Below are positions 1 to 9,976 of a stretch of 64,000 nt of DNA, piece by piece. The notes beneath the pieces are model-generated. The model made no database searches. It worked only from the letters and a program-made list of their open reading frames with translations, and was not told where the DNA came from. This stretch comes from Geitlerinema sp. PCC 7407 (GTDB taxonomy: Bacteria; Cyanobacteriota; Cyanobacteriia; PCC-7407). How positions within the stretch are numbered: position 1 is the stretch's first letter; each line of letters begins with the position of its first letter. The translations under genes and the position numbers were made by a program. The stretch lies in contig NC_019703.1 of assembly GCF_000317045.1 (NCBI RefSeq), positions 918,501 through 982,500 on the forward strand, written 5' to 3'.

Positions 1-948
1 AGCCTGCCGGACCTAGAGCGGGTGAAGGCGGCAATGCTGCGATCGCCCTTTACCGTCTATCAAGACGCCTACTATCCCACCGAGACGGCGGCCTACGCCC
101 ACGTGGTGCTGCCAGCGGCTCAGTGGGGCGAAAAAACCGGCACCATGACCAACTCCGAGCGCTATGTAACCCTGTGTCCGGCCTTCCGCGATCCGGTGGG
201 TTCAGCACGGCCTGACTGGGAAATCTTCGCGGAGGTGGGCCGGCGGCTGGGCTATGGGACTCACTTCGACTTTGCGGATTCGGCGGCGGTGCACCGCGAG
301 TTTGTGCAGCTAACCCGCGATCGCGTCTGCGACATGACGGCCATCAGCTACGAGCGGCTGCGGACCGAGGGGCCGCTGCGGTGGCCCTGCTCGGAGATCA
401 CCGGCGGAGTCTCGGTGCCTCGCCTGTACACCCAGCTGCGCTTTCCCACGCCGGACGGCCGCGCTCGCTTTGCTGCCTACCACTCGCGCGGCCTCGCCGA
501 GCCCCCTGACCCTGCCTATCCCTGGGTGCTCACCACGGGCCGTCTGTACGGCCACTGGCACACTATGACCCGCACAGGCCGCATCGAAAAGACGCGTCAG
601 ATGCATCCCCAGCCCTTTATTGAGATTCATCCTCGCGACGCTGCGCAGCTCGGCATCCAAGAAGAATCCTGGGTTGAGGTGCGATCGCGCCGGGGCAAGG
701 GACGCTTTCCCGCCAAGATCACGACGGCGATCGCCCCGGGGACTGTCTTCGTGCCCATGCACTGGGGCTCTCTGTGGGCCGACGACGCCGAGGCCAACGC
801 CCTCATGCATCCCGAGGCCTGCCCAGACTCCAAGCAGCCCGAGCTCAAGGCCTGCGCCGTGCAGCTAGCGCCCTGGACCCCGGAAGAGAGCAGTCTAGAT
901 TCAATGGCGTCTATCAGTAGTCCTCTATCTATGTCAACTACCTATTAG
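1..948 (+). CDS. narB: Ferredoxin-nitrate reductase, C-terminal part (cut by window start)
   Basis: Reading frame 1 is open from base 1 to the stop at 948, so about 315 C-terminal residues of a roughly 700-residue enzyme are present. It contains the end of the molybdopterin oxidoreductase domain and the C-terminal molydopterin-dinucleotide-binding domain, seen in [20 protein letters not shown] and in the segment starting [20 protein letters not shown]. The enzyme reduces nitrate to nitrite in the cytoplasm with electrons from ferredoxin, using a 4Fe-4S cluster (N-terminal, outside the window) and Mo-bis-MGD. The identification is strengthened by narM two genes downstream. The true start is outside the window; the GTG at 22 is internal. 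Confidence 0.93.
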   Translation, partial: SLPDLERVKAAMLRSPFTVYQDAYYPTETAAYAHVVLPAAQWGEKTGTMTNSERYVTLCPAFRDPVGSARPDWEIFAEVGRRLGYGTHFDFADSAAVHREFVQLTRDRVCDMTAISYERLRTEGPLRWPCSEITGGVSVPRLYTQLRFPTPDGRARFAAYHSRGLAEPPDPAYPWVLTTGRLYGHWHTMTRTGRIEKTRQMHPQPFIEIHPRDAAQLGIQEESWVEVRSRRGKGRFPAKITTAIAPGTVFVPMHWGSLWADDAEANALMHPEACPDSKQPELKACAVQLAPWTPEESSLDSMASISSPLSMSTTY

Positions 949-1035
949 GGGATTCATAGATTTGGATCTTGCTCATTTGACCTCTGTGCTCCAAAGTGTT
1001 GATGGATTGCGTTCACCCTAGCCTCACTTTGGACC

Positions 1036-1500
1036 ATGCTGTGGCTCAGACGACTTAAAAATCGCCTCTCTCGAACTGGATCGGATGAAAACTTTCTCAA
1101 GCTCATCGAGCTGACCGAAAGCGTCGTTTCGAAAGTCCTCTCGCTGCTGATGATCGTCGTCATCTTTGTGGCGCTGATCGATCTGGCTTGGTTTTTGCTG
1201 CTAGAGCTGTTTTCGTCTCCCTACGGCTTTTTCAACCGCACGCTGATCGAAGTGTTTGGGCTCTTTTTGAGCGTGCTGATTGCCCTAGAAATTTTGGAAA
1301 ATATTACGGCTTATCTGCGCAAGCACGTGGTTCAGGTAGAGTTGGTCATCGTCACTTCCCTGACGGCAGTAGCGCGGAAAATTATCATTCTCGATCTGGA
1401 AAAGGTGTCTGGCATTGACATTGTTGGCTTGGCGGCCGCGATTTTGGCCCTGTCCCTGAGCTACTGGATCGTTCGCCATACCTCTCCCTCCTCGCACTAG
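1036..1500 (+). CDS. PsiE-family four-helix membrane protein
   Basis: 154 residues with four hydrophobic segments at about residues 37-60, 73-93, 103-121 and 126-146, joined by short charged loops, matching the PsiE (phosphate-starvation-inducible) membrane family in length and layout. The molecular role of the family is not known. It sits 87 bases after narB and 26 bases before narM on the same strand, so it is probably co-transcribed with the nitrate reductase genes. I infer no phosphate role here: the neighbours point to nitrate assimilation. The N-terminus is basic (RRLKNRLSR), suggesting it faces the cytoplasm. Confidence 0.8.
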   Translation: MLWLRRLKNRLSRTGSDENFLKLIELTESVVSKVLSLLMIVVIFVALIDLAWFLLLELFSSPYGFFNRTLIEVFGLFLSVLIALEILENITAYLRKHVVQVELVIVTSLTAVARKIIILDLEKVSGIDIVGLAAAILALSLSYWIVRHTSPSSH

Positions 1501-1526
1501 CGAGCCCTGCACGAAGGCTAGAAACT

Positions 1527-1979
1527 ATGACTGATTTTTTTGAGTTTGAGGCAGATTTTGTAGAGTCCCTGCGCTGCATTCCGATGCAGGTGCGCTACAA
1601 ACTAGACACCTGCGGGATCAAACTCAAGCTCGATCACTGGCTTGCCTTTAGCCAAATGGAGCGGCAGGCGATCGTCGCTCAGCCCTGCACAACGCCGACC
1701 CAGATCCAGGAGTGCCACACGCTCATTCAAGACCTGGTGCAGCAATACACGGGCGCTCCGGCCTCAGAGCTGCCGATAGAGCCAGAACCAGCATGGCTTC
1801 AGGGGGTAGAGGTGCCGGAGGCGCTGCTGACCAAGGCCCAAGCGGTGGGAGTGGCGATCGCCCCGCAGCAGTGGGCGGGCCTGACGCCGCTCCAGCGCTT
1901 TGCCTTGCTCAAGCTCAGCCGTCCCAGCCACGAAAGCCGCAACTTTTTGCCAGCGCTGCGCGAGTTTCACCTCGCCTGA
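1527..1979 (+). CDS. narM: Nitrate reductase-associated protein NarM
   Basis: 150 residues, beginning MTDFFEFEADFVESLRCIPM and ending near ESRNFLPALREFHLA, features of the cyanobacterial nitrate-reductase-associated family (Nitr_red_assoc). In Synechococcus elongatus NarM is needed to make active nitrate reductase although it is not a catalytic subunit. The protein is soluble with no signal peptide. It lies one gene after narB, 26 bases after the PsiE-like gene and 49 bases before the HEAT-repeat gene, so all four probably form one transcript. The ATG at 1527 is the only sensible start before the conserved N-terminus. Confidence 0.9.
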   Translation: MTDFFEFEADFVESLRCIPMQVRYKLDTCGIKLKLDHWLAFSQMERQAIVAQPCTTPTQIQECHTLIQDLVQQYTGAPASELPIEPEPAWLQGVEVPEALLTKAQAVGVAIAPQQWAGLTPLQRFALLKLSRPSHESRNFLPALREFHLA

Positions 1980-2028
1980 TCGAGCGAGGCCCCTGGTTTT
2001 GTTCACCCTTGTTATTTGCGGGTTCTGA

Positions 2029-3360
2029 ATGCTGACCTCTTTTGAACAGGCGCAGCTGGCTGCGCAGCGGCAAGACTGGGCGCTGGTGTACCAGTGCCTG
2101 TGCCAGATGCAGATAGCGCTGGACGCGGAAGCGGGCGATCGCCCGCTGGCGGCGGACCTTTTGGAGCTTGTGGCGGAGGCGCTGCTCAAGGTGCTGAGGC
2201 TGGGGGACTTCCAGCAGCGCTGGGAGATTGCGAAGCTGTTTTCCCAGATTGCGGCGGCCCCCCTCTCTGAGGACCAGCGATCGCGGCTCGTGATGCCCTG
2301 GGTAGCGGCCCTCCAGACCGACGGCGACGACGAAGAGCTGTGCTGGTTTGTGGCGCGCCTCTTGGGGGAAGTGGCCCATCCGGCGGCCGTGGACGCCCTG
2401 GCGGAGCTGTTGCAGCAGACCGAAGATGACGACGTGCGCAGCGCGGCGGCGGCTTCCCTGGCCAGCCTGGGTCCCCTCAGCACCTTGGCCCTCACGGAGC
2501 TGCTGGCGGAGCCGGAAACTCGCCTAGTGGCGGTCCAGACCCTGGCCCACGTCCGCAGCGCTGCCGTTGTTGAGCCCTTGCTGAGCGTTCTCGATGATCC
2601 GGACCCTGCGGTGCGATCGGCGGCCCTCGAAGCCCTCAGCAGCGTCCATGAGCCCCGGGTCTCGGCAGCCTTGGTGCGCGCCCTGAGCGATCCGGCCTCC
2701 GCCGTCCGCAAAGAAGCCGTGATCGGGCTGGGGCTGCGGGCCGATCAGGCGATCGCCCTGGACTTGGTGCCCCTGCTGAGCCCCCTGCTGCGCGATCTCA
2801 ACGGGGCTGTGGCTGAGCAAGTGGCGATCGCCCTGGGACGCATCGGCACCCCGGCGGCCGTCCTGGCCCTGTCTGTGCAGTTTCAGCCCCTCACGCCGAT
2901 CTCCCAGCAAATCGCTTTGGTGCGCGCCCTCGGCTGGATGAAGGTCCCAGAGGCTCTGGCAGCCCTAGAAAGCATTTTGGAGACGGCCCCAGCGCCGGTC
3001 CTGCTGGAGGCGATCGCCGCTCTGGGGCGGACCCAGGAGCCTCGCTGGCGGCCCAAGGTGGCTCAGCGGCTCCAGTCGCTGCTGTCCCAGCCTGGGGTCC
3101 AGGCCTCTGCGGCTGCCAAGCAGGCGATCGCCCTGGCCCTGGGGCAGCTCGGCGATCGCGCCGCTCTAGGGGGCCTGACGGGCCTCCTGGCCGACGAGGA
3201 CGCTGGCGTCCGTCTCCACGCGATCGCGGCCCTCAAGGCCCTCGATCGCACCGCTGCCCAGCAGCACCTGCGGACCCTCGCCCAGGACCCCCAGACTCCC
3301 GCTCCCCTGCGCCAAGGTATCACCCAGGCGCTTCAGGAATGGGAGTTGGGGCAGGGCTGA
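2029..3360 (+). CDS. HEAT-repeat protein in the narB-narM operon
   Basis: 443 residues. From about residue 95 to the end it is a run of roughly ten HEAT-like helical repeats of the PBS-lyase type, recognisable from recurring segments such as DPDPAVRSAALEAL, DPASAVRKEAVIGL and DEDAGVRLHAIAAL; the first 90 residues are helical without clear repeats. Such solenoids bind proteins; relatives in cyanobacteria include phycobilin lyases (CpcE/F) and NblB. No catalytic motif is seen. Position directly after narM suggests a role in assembling or stabilising a nitrate-assimilation protein, which is inference. The stop is 5 bases from the stop of the convergent gene. Confidence 0.8.
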   Translation: MLTSFEQAQLAAQRQDWALVYQCLCQMQIALDAEAGDRPLAADLLELVAEALLKVLRLGDFQQRWEIAKLFSQIAAAPLSEDQRSRLVMPWVAALQTDGDDEELCWFVARLLGEVAHPAAVDALAELLQQTEDDDVRSAAAASLASLGPLSTLALTELLAEPETRLVAVQTLAHVRSAAVVEPLLSVLDDPDPAVRSAALEALSSVHEPRVSAALVRALSDPASAVRKEAVIGLGLRADQAIALDLVPLLSPLLRDLNGAVAEQVAIALGRIGTPAAVLALSVQFQPLTPISQQIALVRALGWMKVPEALAALESILETAPAPVLLEAIAALGRTQEPRWRPKVAQRLQSLLSQPGVQASAAAKQAIALALGQLGDRAALGGLTGLLADEDAGVRLHAIAALKALDRTAAQQHLRTLAQDPQTPAPLRQGITQALQEWELGQG

Positions 3361-3365
3361 GCTGC

Positions 3366-4157
3366 CTAGGTGCCCGGGAAGCGATCGATTTGAGCGTAGC
3401 CGCTAAACAGCAGATTTTTGCCCTCAGTCTCCAGGCGATTGAGCCGCAGCGTCACGCCGTCTAGGTCAAAGCGCTCGAGGTCGACCATGTCGTTGAGCAC
3501 CTCCGCAAAGGCCCGAGAGAGCGTCTCCGACTCGCTGCGTACCGCCTCGGGGACTGGCTCCGGGCGAAACTGCGCTTCCTGGAAGAGAATGCGGCGCCGC
3601 CGCTCAATAGCGAGTCGCGCCGTCAGGCTCACCGGAATCGAGTCGCGTCCCGGAATCTGGGTGTCTGCAAAGAGCGTCACGCGGTTGTCAGGCAGCAGCT
3701 CGATCTGAACATTGGTAAAGGAAACTGCCTGGCCGCCCGTGAGGGACTCCAGCGCCGGGATTTGGACCTCCTGGATGCGCTTGCGCACCAGCTCTGCCCG
3801 GAAAGACTGATTGATATCGGCCTCGGTCAGGGTCACTTGGGCCACCGCCTGGGTGGGCTGCTTGAGGCGCATCTGGCCCCCGAGCGCCGCCCCGATATCG
3901 ATAGCCACCGCATCGGTTTCAAATGTCAACTCAGCGGTTCGGAACTCGCGCCGAATCACGAGCCCCTTGCCATTCATTTTGAAGCTGTCAATGCTGCCCT
4001 GGAGCAGCTTGCTTGAGGGATAACAGCGGACTTCCACATCAACCGATTCGCTGCTTGTGAACAGGTGGCGAATCGATTGGCTGGCGACGGCATTGAGCAT
4101 GCGTTCGCCAAAATCTGTGCCCGAAGGACTCGTTAAGCCAGTTAAGCCACCAAACAT
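3366..4157 (-). CDS. DUF2993 (LmeA-like) phospholipid-binding-type protein
   Basis: 263 residues from the ATG at 4157 (MFGGLTGLTSPSG), chosen because cyanobacterial members of this family begin close to this motif; the open frame continues 35 residues further upstream without family-like sequence. The body matches the DUF2993 pattern: an amphipathic N-terminal helix (RMLNAVASQSIRHLF), then alternating beta strands, ending EGKNLLFSGYAQIDRFPGT. In actinobacteria LmeA of this family binds phospholipids; in cyanobacteria the function is unknown. There is no clear signal peptide. It converges on the HEAT-repeat gene and is divergent from the YbjN-like gene. Confidence 0.75.
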   Translation of the reverse strand: MFGGLTGLTSPSGTDFGERMLNAVASQSIRHLFTSSESVDVEVRCYPSSKLLQGSIDSFKMNGKGLVIRREFRTAELTFETDAVAIDIGAALGGQMRLKQPTQAVAQVTLTEADINQSFRAELVRKRIQEVQIPALESLTGGQAVSFTNVQIELLPDNRVTLFADTQIPGRDSIPVSLTARLAIERRRRILFQEAQFRPEPVPEAVRSESETLSRAFAEVLNDMVDLERFDLDGVTLRLNRLETEGKNLLFSGYAQIDRFPGT

Positions 4158-4542
4158 GCAGTTATTGGTCTCTAGGCGTTCTACCCTGTTTGTAACAAAA
4201 TATGAAGAACTCGGCAATTCAACCAGGGGACGAAGCCCATCAGAACCCCTGATGAATGCCATCAGACCTGCGATGGTTGGGACGCCACAAATCCCCTAAT
4301 AGACAGGTGTTTGGCCCTCTGGTGCCGCCTTTAGGAAGAAATTGTGGGAAAATTTAGCCTATCAAAACTCAGGAATCGCGGTGGCTCTGAACTCAAACTG
4401 GAGCTGGAAGTCTGCGAAACAGGGTGTATTGGGTGAGCTGAGGGCAAAGCGGCCGAAATTTCTAAAAAATTCTCGCTATCGGAAACCTGGGCGCGCTTGG
4501 TGAAGCATTCTAACGAATGATGATGCTAAAAGGGCTGGGATC
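4158..4542. other. Intergenic region between divergent genes
   Basis: 385 bases between the DUF2993 gene (minus) and the YbjN-like gene (plus). It has no HIP1 octamer, lower GC than its flanks and an A/T-rich stretch near 4330-4370 and 4460-4480. It must hold both promoters, but I cannot place convincing -35/-10 pairs. No open frame in it resembles a protein. Confidence 0.5.
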
Positions 4543-5004
4543 ATGGAATTTGAGACTGAGCTGCAGCAGTCTTGCTACCAAAAAATTCTGCCTTGGATGC
4601 AGGAGCTGTTTGGCGAAAAGCTGATTCGCTACCCGGAGGAACCGCTGTTTGCGGTGAATTTTGGGTCGGCAGTGGCCTACACCGAGGTGATTCCCTGGGA
4701 TACCGACGAGGCGATCGTGATTACGCGCGCCTACGTGGTCACAGATGTGGAGCTGACGACGGAGCTGCTCTACTATCTGCTGCGCGAAAATGACAGCCTT
4801 TATTTTGGCCGCTTTGCCATCGACGACGATGGCGACGTGGTGTTTGAGCACAGCATCATGGGTTCAACCTGCGATCGCGAGGAGCTGCGGACCTCGGTAA
4901 TGGCGATCGCCAAGTTTGCCGATGACTACGACGACGAAATTGTGGCGCGCTGGGGCGGCCAGCGGGCGGCGGACCGGCTGCTGAGTCGGGCGCTGATGAG
5001 CTAG
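4543..5004 (+). CDS. YbjN-like (CesT/T3SS chaperone fold) protein
   Basis: 153 residues, acidic and soluble. The alternating pattern with LIRYPEEPLFAVNFGSAVAY, the strand VITRAYVVTDVELTTELLYY and the segment NDSLYFGRFAIDDDGDVVFE is typical of the cyanobacterial YbjN/CesT-like family, which has a secretion-chaperone fold but no established function in cyanobacteria. The start is the ATG at 4543 preceded by a GGG-rich segment. Its stop overlaps by 4 bases with the stop of the convergent TPR gene (shared 5001-5004). Confidence 0.7.
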   Translation: MEFETELQQSCYQKILPWMQELFGEKLIRYPEEPLFAVNFGSAVAYTEVIPWDTDEAIVITRAYVVTDVELTTELLYYLLRENDSLYFGRFAIDDDGDVVFEHSIMGSTCDREELRTSVMAIAKFADDYDDEIVARWGGQRAADRLLSRALMS

Positions 5005-7508
5005 CTGGCGGGCGGCTCGAGAACGCGGGGCCGCGGGACAGCGGTGAGCCGGACAGGATGGGGACTCAGGTGCGGAGTCCGCTGGATTTTCTTGAGGGTG
5101 TCGAGGGCGCGCCGGTGGTTTTCCCAGTCGCTGCGCTCGGCAAAGAGACGGGCGGCGGTGGTGAGGTCGAAGACGGCCCGCTGGAGGTCGCCCAGCTGCT
5201 GGCGCAGCAGCCCCCGACAAAAGTGGGCGAGGGCGTGGCGCGGGTTGAGCTGGAGGGCGTGGGTGTAGTCGGCGATCGCCTCCGAAAACTGGCCGAGCTT
5301 GCCGCGGGCGAGCCCCCGATGGAAGTAGAGGGAGGCGCGCTGGGGCTGATGCTGGCGGGCGGCGGTGTAGTCGGCGATCGCCTGGGTCCAGTTTTCTAGC
5401 TTGGCGTAGCTGAGGCCCCGGCGCAGATAGGCTTCGGCGTTGTGGGGCTCCAGGTGCAGGGCGCTGCTAAAGTCCGCGATGGCGTTGGCAAATTCGCCCT
5501 GCTCGGCGTGCAGGATGCCCCGGTTTTGGTAGAGCATGGCCTGGTCGTTGCGCAGGGTCAGGGCGGTCCGGAAGTCATCGAGGGCTCCCAGGCGATCGCC
5601 CAGGGCGTGGCGGGCCACGCCGCGATTGTTGTAGATCAAGCCGGTGCGCGCCCCTTGCTTGATGGCCTCTGTGTAGGCCTCGATCGCGCCCATCCAGTCG
5701 CCGAGGTCTTGGCGGGCGATGCCTCGGCGCAGAGCGCTCTCCCAGGCGTTGGCGGCGGGCGGCTCAAAGCGCTCTAGCAGCTCCTGGACGGCGGCGGGCT
5801 GGAAGGTGCGGCGGCTGGGGGCGTCGCTGGACTTGGGCGCGGGGGAGGGCGGCTGCTCGAGAATGGCAAAGCGGCGATCGCCCACCAAAAACGCCGTGGT
5901 TGTTTCGAGGTGCTGATAGCGAATCTGGCTGGGGTAGTGCTGCCGCAGCAGGGTCAGCTGCTGCAAGAGGGCCTCATCGCTGGGAATGCCTGAACCCGCT
6001 TCTGGGGCGATCGCTCGCGGGGTGTAGGCGTCTCTCTGGGCGCTGCTGGCGCCCCAGCCGATATCCAACGAGCCACCGCCGTCGAGAAACAGCGCCAGCT
6101 TGCGCAGCATCTCCCCCGTCAGCGGGCTGGCTTCCAGGCTGGGCCACCCCAGGGCCAGGTGGCTGTGGGTCTGCTCCAGGGCCAGCTCCAGGGCCGTCAA
6201 GCTCTCGACTGTGGCCGGAAACTCTTCGTCGGGCGGCACCGCAGGCTGCACGGTCTGGACCAGGGCGATCGCCGCTTGGGAAATCTGGGTGTCCAGCGCC
6301 TGCTGGGTGGCCTCAATGCCGCTCTGGACGCGGCCCAAAACCGCCTGAATGTGGGCCTGAAATGCTTGCCAATCGGCGGTGCTGGGGGTCTCCGCTTGCC
6401 ACTGGTGCTGCTGATCTTCCAGGGTCTGTAGGTGCTGCCGGAGCTGCTGGAGGTCTTGGCGCCAGGTCTGGGTGTGGGCCCCCACCACGGCTTCGATGGT
6501 GGGCCGAAAGTCCTCAGGCAGGGGATGGGTTAGATCTTGGAATGCGGCCTTCAGGCTAGAAATTTGGGCGTCTAAATGGCTAAAACTTGTTTCTATGGCT
6601 TCGAGCTGCTCAAGACGCGGACGATCGCCCATTTGCTGTTCTAGATCGCTCGTTTGCGCTTGCAGAGCGACCACTTGGGCCTGACAAAGGGCGATCGCCT
6701 CCCGCATCGGCACGGTGCCGCGATCCAGCAGCTCGATCTGCTCTCGGAGCTTCTCCACCTGGCCCACCAGCCCGTCAAATTCGGGCCGAGCCACCAGGGT
6801 CGTCACCACCTTCATTACGGACTCCATATCCTGGCGCAGAGCGCTGGCGTCGAAGGGCGGCGGCAAATTGTTGATCCGGCGATTGAGCCGGTCGATCTGC
6901 TCCTGGAGGGGCCGAATGTTTTGGCGCGCCTCCTTGGCCAGCATTTCCAGACCCAGGCGCAACTGGCCGCTCTCGCCGCCCAGCTCGGCGATCGCCCGCT
7001 CCAGCGCCTCCACCTTCGAAGACTTGGGCAGTCCGGCGATCAGGGCCGCGAGCTGATTTTGGGACTCCTGCAAAGTGCCCTGCTGCTCTTGCACCTTGCC
7101 CACCTGCTGGCGCACCGGCTCCAGAGTCCGCTGTTCAAACTGGTTGAGATAGGCCGCCAGATCGCCGTGCAGCGCGTCAATGGCGTCATGCTGCTCATCG
7201 AGGGTCTGGATCACCACCTCTTGCAAGCTGTTGAGGTCATCCGGCGTCGGCAGCGACAGCACCCGCTGGTTGAGGGTGTTGAGCGCCTCGGTGAAATAGC
7301 GACTCGACTGGTTGACCGTGGTGCGCGTACTGATTTCTAGCTCTTGCTCCGCGCGCCGCCGGTTGATCAAGCTGAGCAGGGCCGCGAGGGTCAGCGGGGC
7401 CGACGCAAAAGCCGCTTCCTGGAGCACGATGGAGGCGACAGAGCCCACCCCCGAACCAACAATCAACAGAGATTCAGCAATCTCCGACCAAGGGCGTTGT
7501 TTCACCAT
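5001..7508 (-). CDS. Membrane-anchored coiled-coil / degenerate PLD-like / TPR protein
   Basis: 835 residues from the ATG at 7508 (MVKQRPWSEIAESLL). Residues 5-50 hold two hydrophobic segments (LLIVGSGVGSVASIVL and SAPLTLAALLSLI) and then NRRRAEQELE; residues about 60-460 are Gln/Glu/Leu-rich coiled coil; residues about 465-560 resemble the phospholipase-D-like module common in cyanobacterial proteins (LDIGWG ... LLRQHYPSQIRYQHLET ... AFLVGDRRFAILEQ), but the His-Lys pair of the HKD motif is replaced; residues about 590-800 are six TPR repeats (for example LIYNNRGVARHALGDRLGAL). A scaffold at the membrane is likely; no enzyme activity is expected. The longer frame to 7610 adds unrelated sequence rich in HIP1. 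Confidence 0.7.
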   Translation of the reverse strand: MVKQRPWSEIAESLLIVGSGVGSVASIVLQEAAFASAPLTLAALLSLINRRRAEQELEISTRTTVNQSSRYFTEALNTLNQRVLSLPTPDDLNSLQEVVIQTLDEQHDAIDALHGDLAAYLNQFEQRTLEPVRQQVGKVQEQQGTLQESQNQLAALIAGLPKSSKVEALERAIAELGGESGQLRLGLEMLAKEARQNIRPLQEQIDRLNRRINNLPPPFDASALRQDMESVMKVVTTLVARPEFDGLVGQVEKLREQIELLDRGTVPMREAIALCQAQVVALQAQTSDLEQQMGDRPRLEQLEAIETSFSHLDAQISSLKAAFQDLTHPLPEDFRPTIEAVVGAHTQTWRQDLQQLRQHLQTLEDQQHQWQAETPSTADWQAFQAHIQAVLGRVQSGIEATQQALDTQISQAAIALVQTVQPAVPPDEEFPATVESLTALELALEQTHSHLALGWPSLEASPLTGEMLRKLALFLDGGGSLDIGWGASSAQRDAYTPRAIAPEAGSGIPSDEALLQQLTLLRQHYPSQIRYQHLETTTAFLVGDRRFAILEQPPSPAPKSSDAPSRRTFQPAAVQELLERFEPPAANAWESALRRGIARQDLGDWMGAIEAYTEAIKQGARTGLIYNNRGVARHALGDRLGALDDFRTALTLRNDQAMLYQNRGILHAEQGEFANAIADFSSALHLEPHNAEAYLRRGLSYAKLENWTQAIADYTAARQHQPQRASLYFHRGLARGKLGQFSEAIADYTHALQLNPRHALAHFCRGLLRQQLGDLQRAVFDLTTAARLFAERSDWENHRRALDTLKKIQRTPHLSPHPVRLTAVPRPRVLEPPAS

Positions 7509-7756
7509 GAATTCAGTCCGCGATCGGTGAAAAATGGGGTCGAGGGGCGATCGCTGCGGCGATCCGTCAAGGCTGCACCCCCAGCGGTGAGGGCGATCGC
7601 CCCGGGCCAAGGTGCGACTCCCGCTCGCATCAGCGAAATCTGGGAGCGTCTCAGCCGAGGGATGCCACTCTCTTGTGTTTTCTAATTTCGCCGGGTGGTA
7701 TCCGGAAAGCCCCTCGCTCCTGCGCTCAAGGTGGCTGGAGATTGGGCAGCGACAGT

Positions 7757-9976
7757 CTAGCCAGTCTCCAGAGCTGGATTGCGCGGCAAATCAACCCAAA
7801 ACTCCGTCAGGCAGCAGCTGCTGCGAACGGTCAGAGTGCCGCCGAGGTGCTGCACGAGCTTTTGGACCAGGGCCAGCCCCAGGCCGGTGCCGCCTTGCTT
7901 CCAGGGATCGGCCTTGGGAATGCGATAGAACTTGTCAAAGATGCGGTGAATTTCGGGGGCGGGAATTTCGACGCCGGAGTTGCTAATGCGCAGGTGCCAC
8001 GCCTCTTCCGAAAAGTGGATGGCCAGGGCGATCGCCTCTTGGGCCGGGGTGTACTTGCACGCGTTGTTGAGCAGCTCGGTGAGGACGCGGGCCAGGCTGA
8101 GCCCGTTGGAGATCACGGGGGGAGCCGGTTCGGGGATGTGCAGATGAAACTGCTGCTGGCGGCTGCGCGTGCGCTCGTGAAAGGGGGCCAGGAGGGGCGG
8201 CAGCCAGCGATCGAGGTGAATGGTCTCCAGGGCGACCGGCTGGCTGCCCTCTTCGAGGCGCTGCAGGTCCAGCAGATCATTAATCAGGTTGATTTCCCGC
8301 TCACACTCTTGATTGAGAATCTCAAAGTAGCGATGGGCTTTGGCGAGGGCCTCGCTGGCGGTGCTGCTGCCCATCTCGGGCAGACACTCTTTGAGGGCGA
8401 TCGCCAGCATGTGAATCGCCATTTTCATGCTGGCCATGGGCGTGCGCAGCTCGTGGGACACCGTGCTGAGAAAGTCGTCCTTGAGCTGATTGATCTGCTC
8501 GAGCTCCTCCACCTGGGTTTGGGCGGTTTGGTAGAGGCGGGCCTGGCGAATGGCGATCGCGCACTGGTTGGCCACCTGCTGCACCAGCCGCTGCTCGAGC
8601 TCACTAAACGGGCGATCGGGCGGGTTGATCAGCCACAGATCCCCCAGCACGCCCTGGTCATCCAGGATTGGGCAGGCCAGCATCGCCACGCGGCCCCGCA
8701 CCGGATTGGGCGCGATGGAGCAAAACTGAAAATCCTGCCCCTGGCGCAGCTGCCCGTAGATTTCGGCAAAGCCGCTCATCTGGGAAACGCGTCCCTGAGA
8801 GCTGGGAATCGTCGTGGTGTACTCGTAGCAAATCATGGAAATCTCGGCCTCAAGGTCGTAGCGAGACGCGTTGCAGCCGCTGGCGTTGAGGCCGAGGGCC
8901 AGCTCGCGGACAGCGCTTTCGAGAATTTGCTCCTCGACCAGGCTGTCGCGGACCTTGTCGGTGATCCGCTTGAGGAGCGCCTCGCACTCGAGGGCCTGCT
9001 CTAGTTGTCCGGTGCGCTCTTGGACCTGGCGCTCGAGGTCGGCGTTGAGCCACTGGACTTTTTGGTACAGCTCGGACTGCTGAATGGCGATGGCGATCTG
9101 GTCGGCGAGCTGGCAGAGCAAATCGATCTCAAAGGCCTCCCACAGGCGAGGACTAGAGTGCTGGTGGGCGCACAGAAACCCCCAAGTCATCGCCTGACGG
9201 GTGATGGGCATGACCAAGCGAGCCCGCAATCCTAAAAGCGCGGTGGGCGATCGCCTGTCAAGGGGGCTGCTGTGGCTCAACACATCGGCGATGGCGATCA
9301 CGCCGGTCGGGGAGGTGCTGGCCTCGGCTCCCAGGGGACAGGCCATGCCCAGAATGGACGGCAAACCCGGCTCGGTCGACTCCACCACAAAGCTGGTATG
9401 GCCGCTGGTGTGGACGCGGGCGATCGCCACCTGCTCCACCCCCAAGAGCGATCGCACCTCCCGGGCCGCCGTCGCCAGCACTTGCTGGAGATCAAGAGAC
9501 TGCCGCACTTGCAGCATAATGCGCCGCAAAAGCCGCTCACATTCCCCCTGGTGGCGCAGTTCCTGGGTGGCCCGACTGCCCTGCAACAAGCGCCGGACCC
9601 GCTGCCGCAGCACCGCCCAGTGCACCGGCTTGGTGATGTAGTCCGTCGCGCCGACCTCAAAGGCGCGATCGATCGACGCTTCGTCGTCCAGGCTAGTGAT
9701 AATCAGCAGCGGAACGTCGAGACCGTTGGGCTTCTGGCGCAGCTGAGCGCAGTACTGAAAGCCGTCCATCACCGGCATCAGGGCATCGGTCAGCACCAGA
9801 TCGGGCTGGTAAGACTCAAAAATCTGTAAACCCTCTTGGCCATTGCTGGCTTCGATGATTTCATAACCCTCCTCGGCCATGATCTTGCGCAGCACCAGCC
9901 GCGTGGACTGGTCATCGTCAATGATCAAAATCCGGGGAGGGGTGTGCTGTCGGGGGCTGGATCGATCGGTCAACAT
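7757..9976 (-). CDS. REC-GAF-GAF-histidine kinase
   Basis: 739 residues. Order: receiver domain (about 12-130, [10 protein letters not shown], acceptor Asp in [13 protein letters not shown], Lys in DYITKPVHW), GAF (about 150-315), a helical linker, a second GAF (about 345-495), HisKA with phospho-accepting His in [20 protein letters not shown], and HATPase_c with the G box [13 protein letters not shown]. Neither GAF has the Cys expected of a bilin attachment site, so it is not obviously a photoreceptor. Start: the ATG at 9976 has GGGAGG 10 bases upstream; a GTG at 9985 is too close to it. The start overlaps the end of the upstream kinase gene by 7 bases, implying translational coupling. It may receive a phosphate through REC from that partner. 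Confidence 0.88.
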   Translation of the reverse strand: MLTDRSSPRQHTPPRILIIDDDQSTRLVLRKIMAEEGYEIIEASNGQEGLQIFESYQPDLVLTDALMPVMDGFQYCAQLRQKPNGLDVPLLIITSLDDEASIDRAFEVGATDYITKPVHWAVLRQRVRRLLQGSRATQELRHQGECERLLRRIMLQVRQSLDLQQVLATAAREVRSLLGVEQVAIARVHTSGHTSFVVESTEPGLPSILGMACPLGAEASTSPTGVIAIADVLSHSSPLDRRSPTALLGLRARLVMPITRQAMTWGFLCAHQHSSPRLWEAFEIDLLCQLADQIAIAIQQSELYQKVQWLNADLERQVQERTGQLEQALECEALLKRITDKVRDSLVEEQILESAVRELALGLNASGCNASRYDLEAEISMICYEYTTTIPSSQGRVSQMSGFAEIYGQLRQGQDFQFCSIAPNPVRGRVAMLACPILDDQGVLGDLWLINPPDRPFSELEQRLVQQVANQCAIAIRQARLYQTAQTQVEELEQINQLKDDFLSTVSHELRTPMASMKMAIHMLAIALKECLPEMGSSTASEALAKAHRYFEILNQECEREINLINDLLDLQRLEEGSQPVALETIHLDRWLPPLLAPFHERTRSRQQQFHLHIPEPAPPVISNGLSLARVLTELLNNACKYTPAQEAIALAIHFSEEAWHLRISNSGVEIPAPEIHRIFDKFYRIPKADPWKQGGTGLGLALVQKLVQHLGGTLTVRSSCCLTEFWVDLPRNPALETG

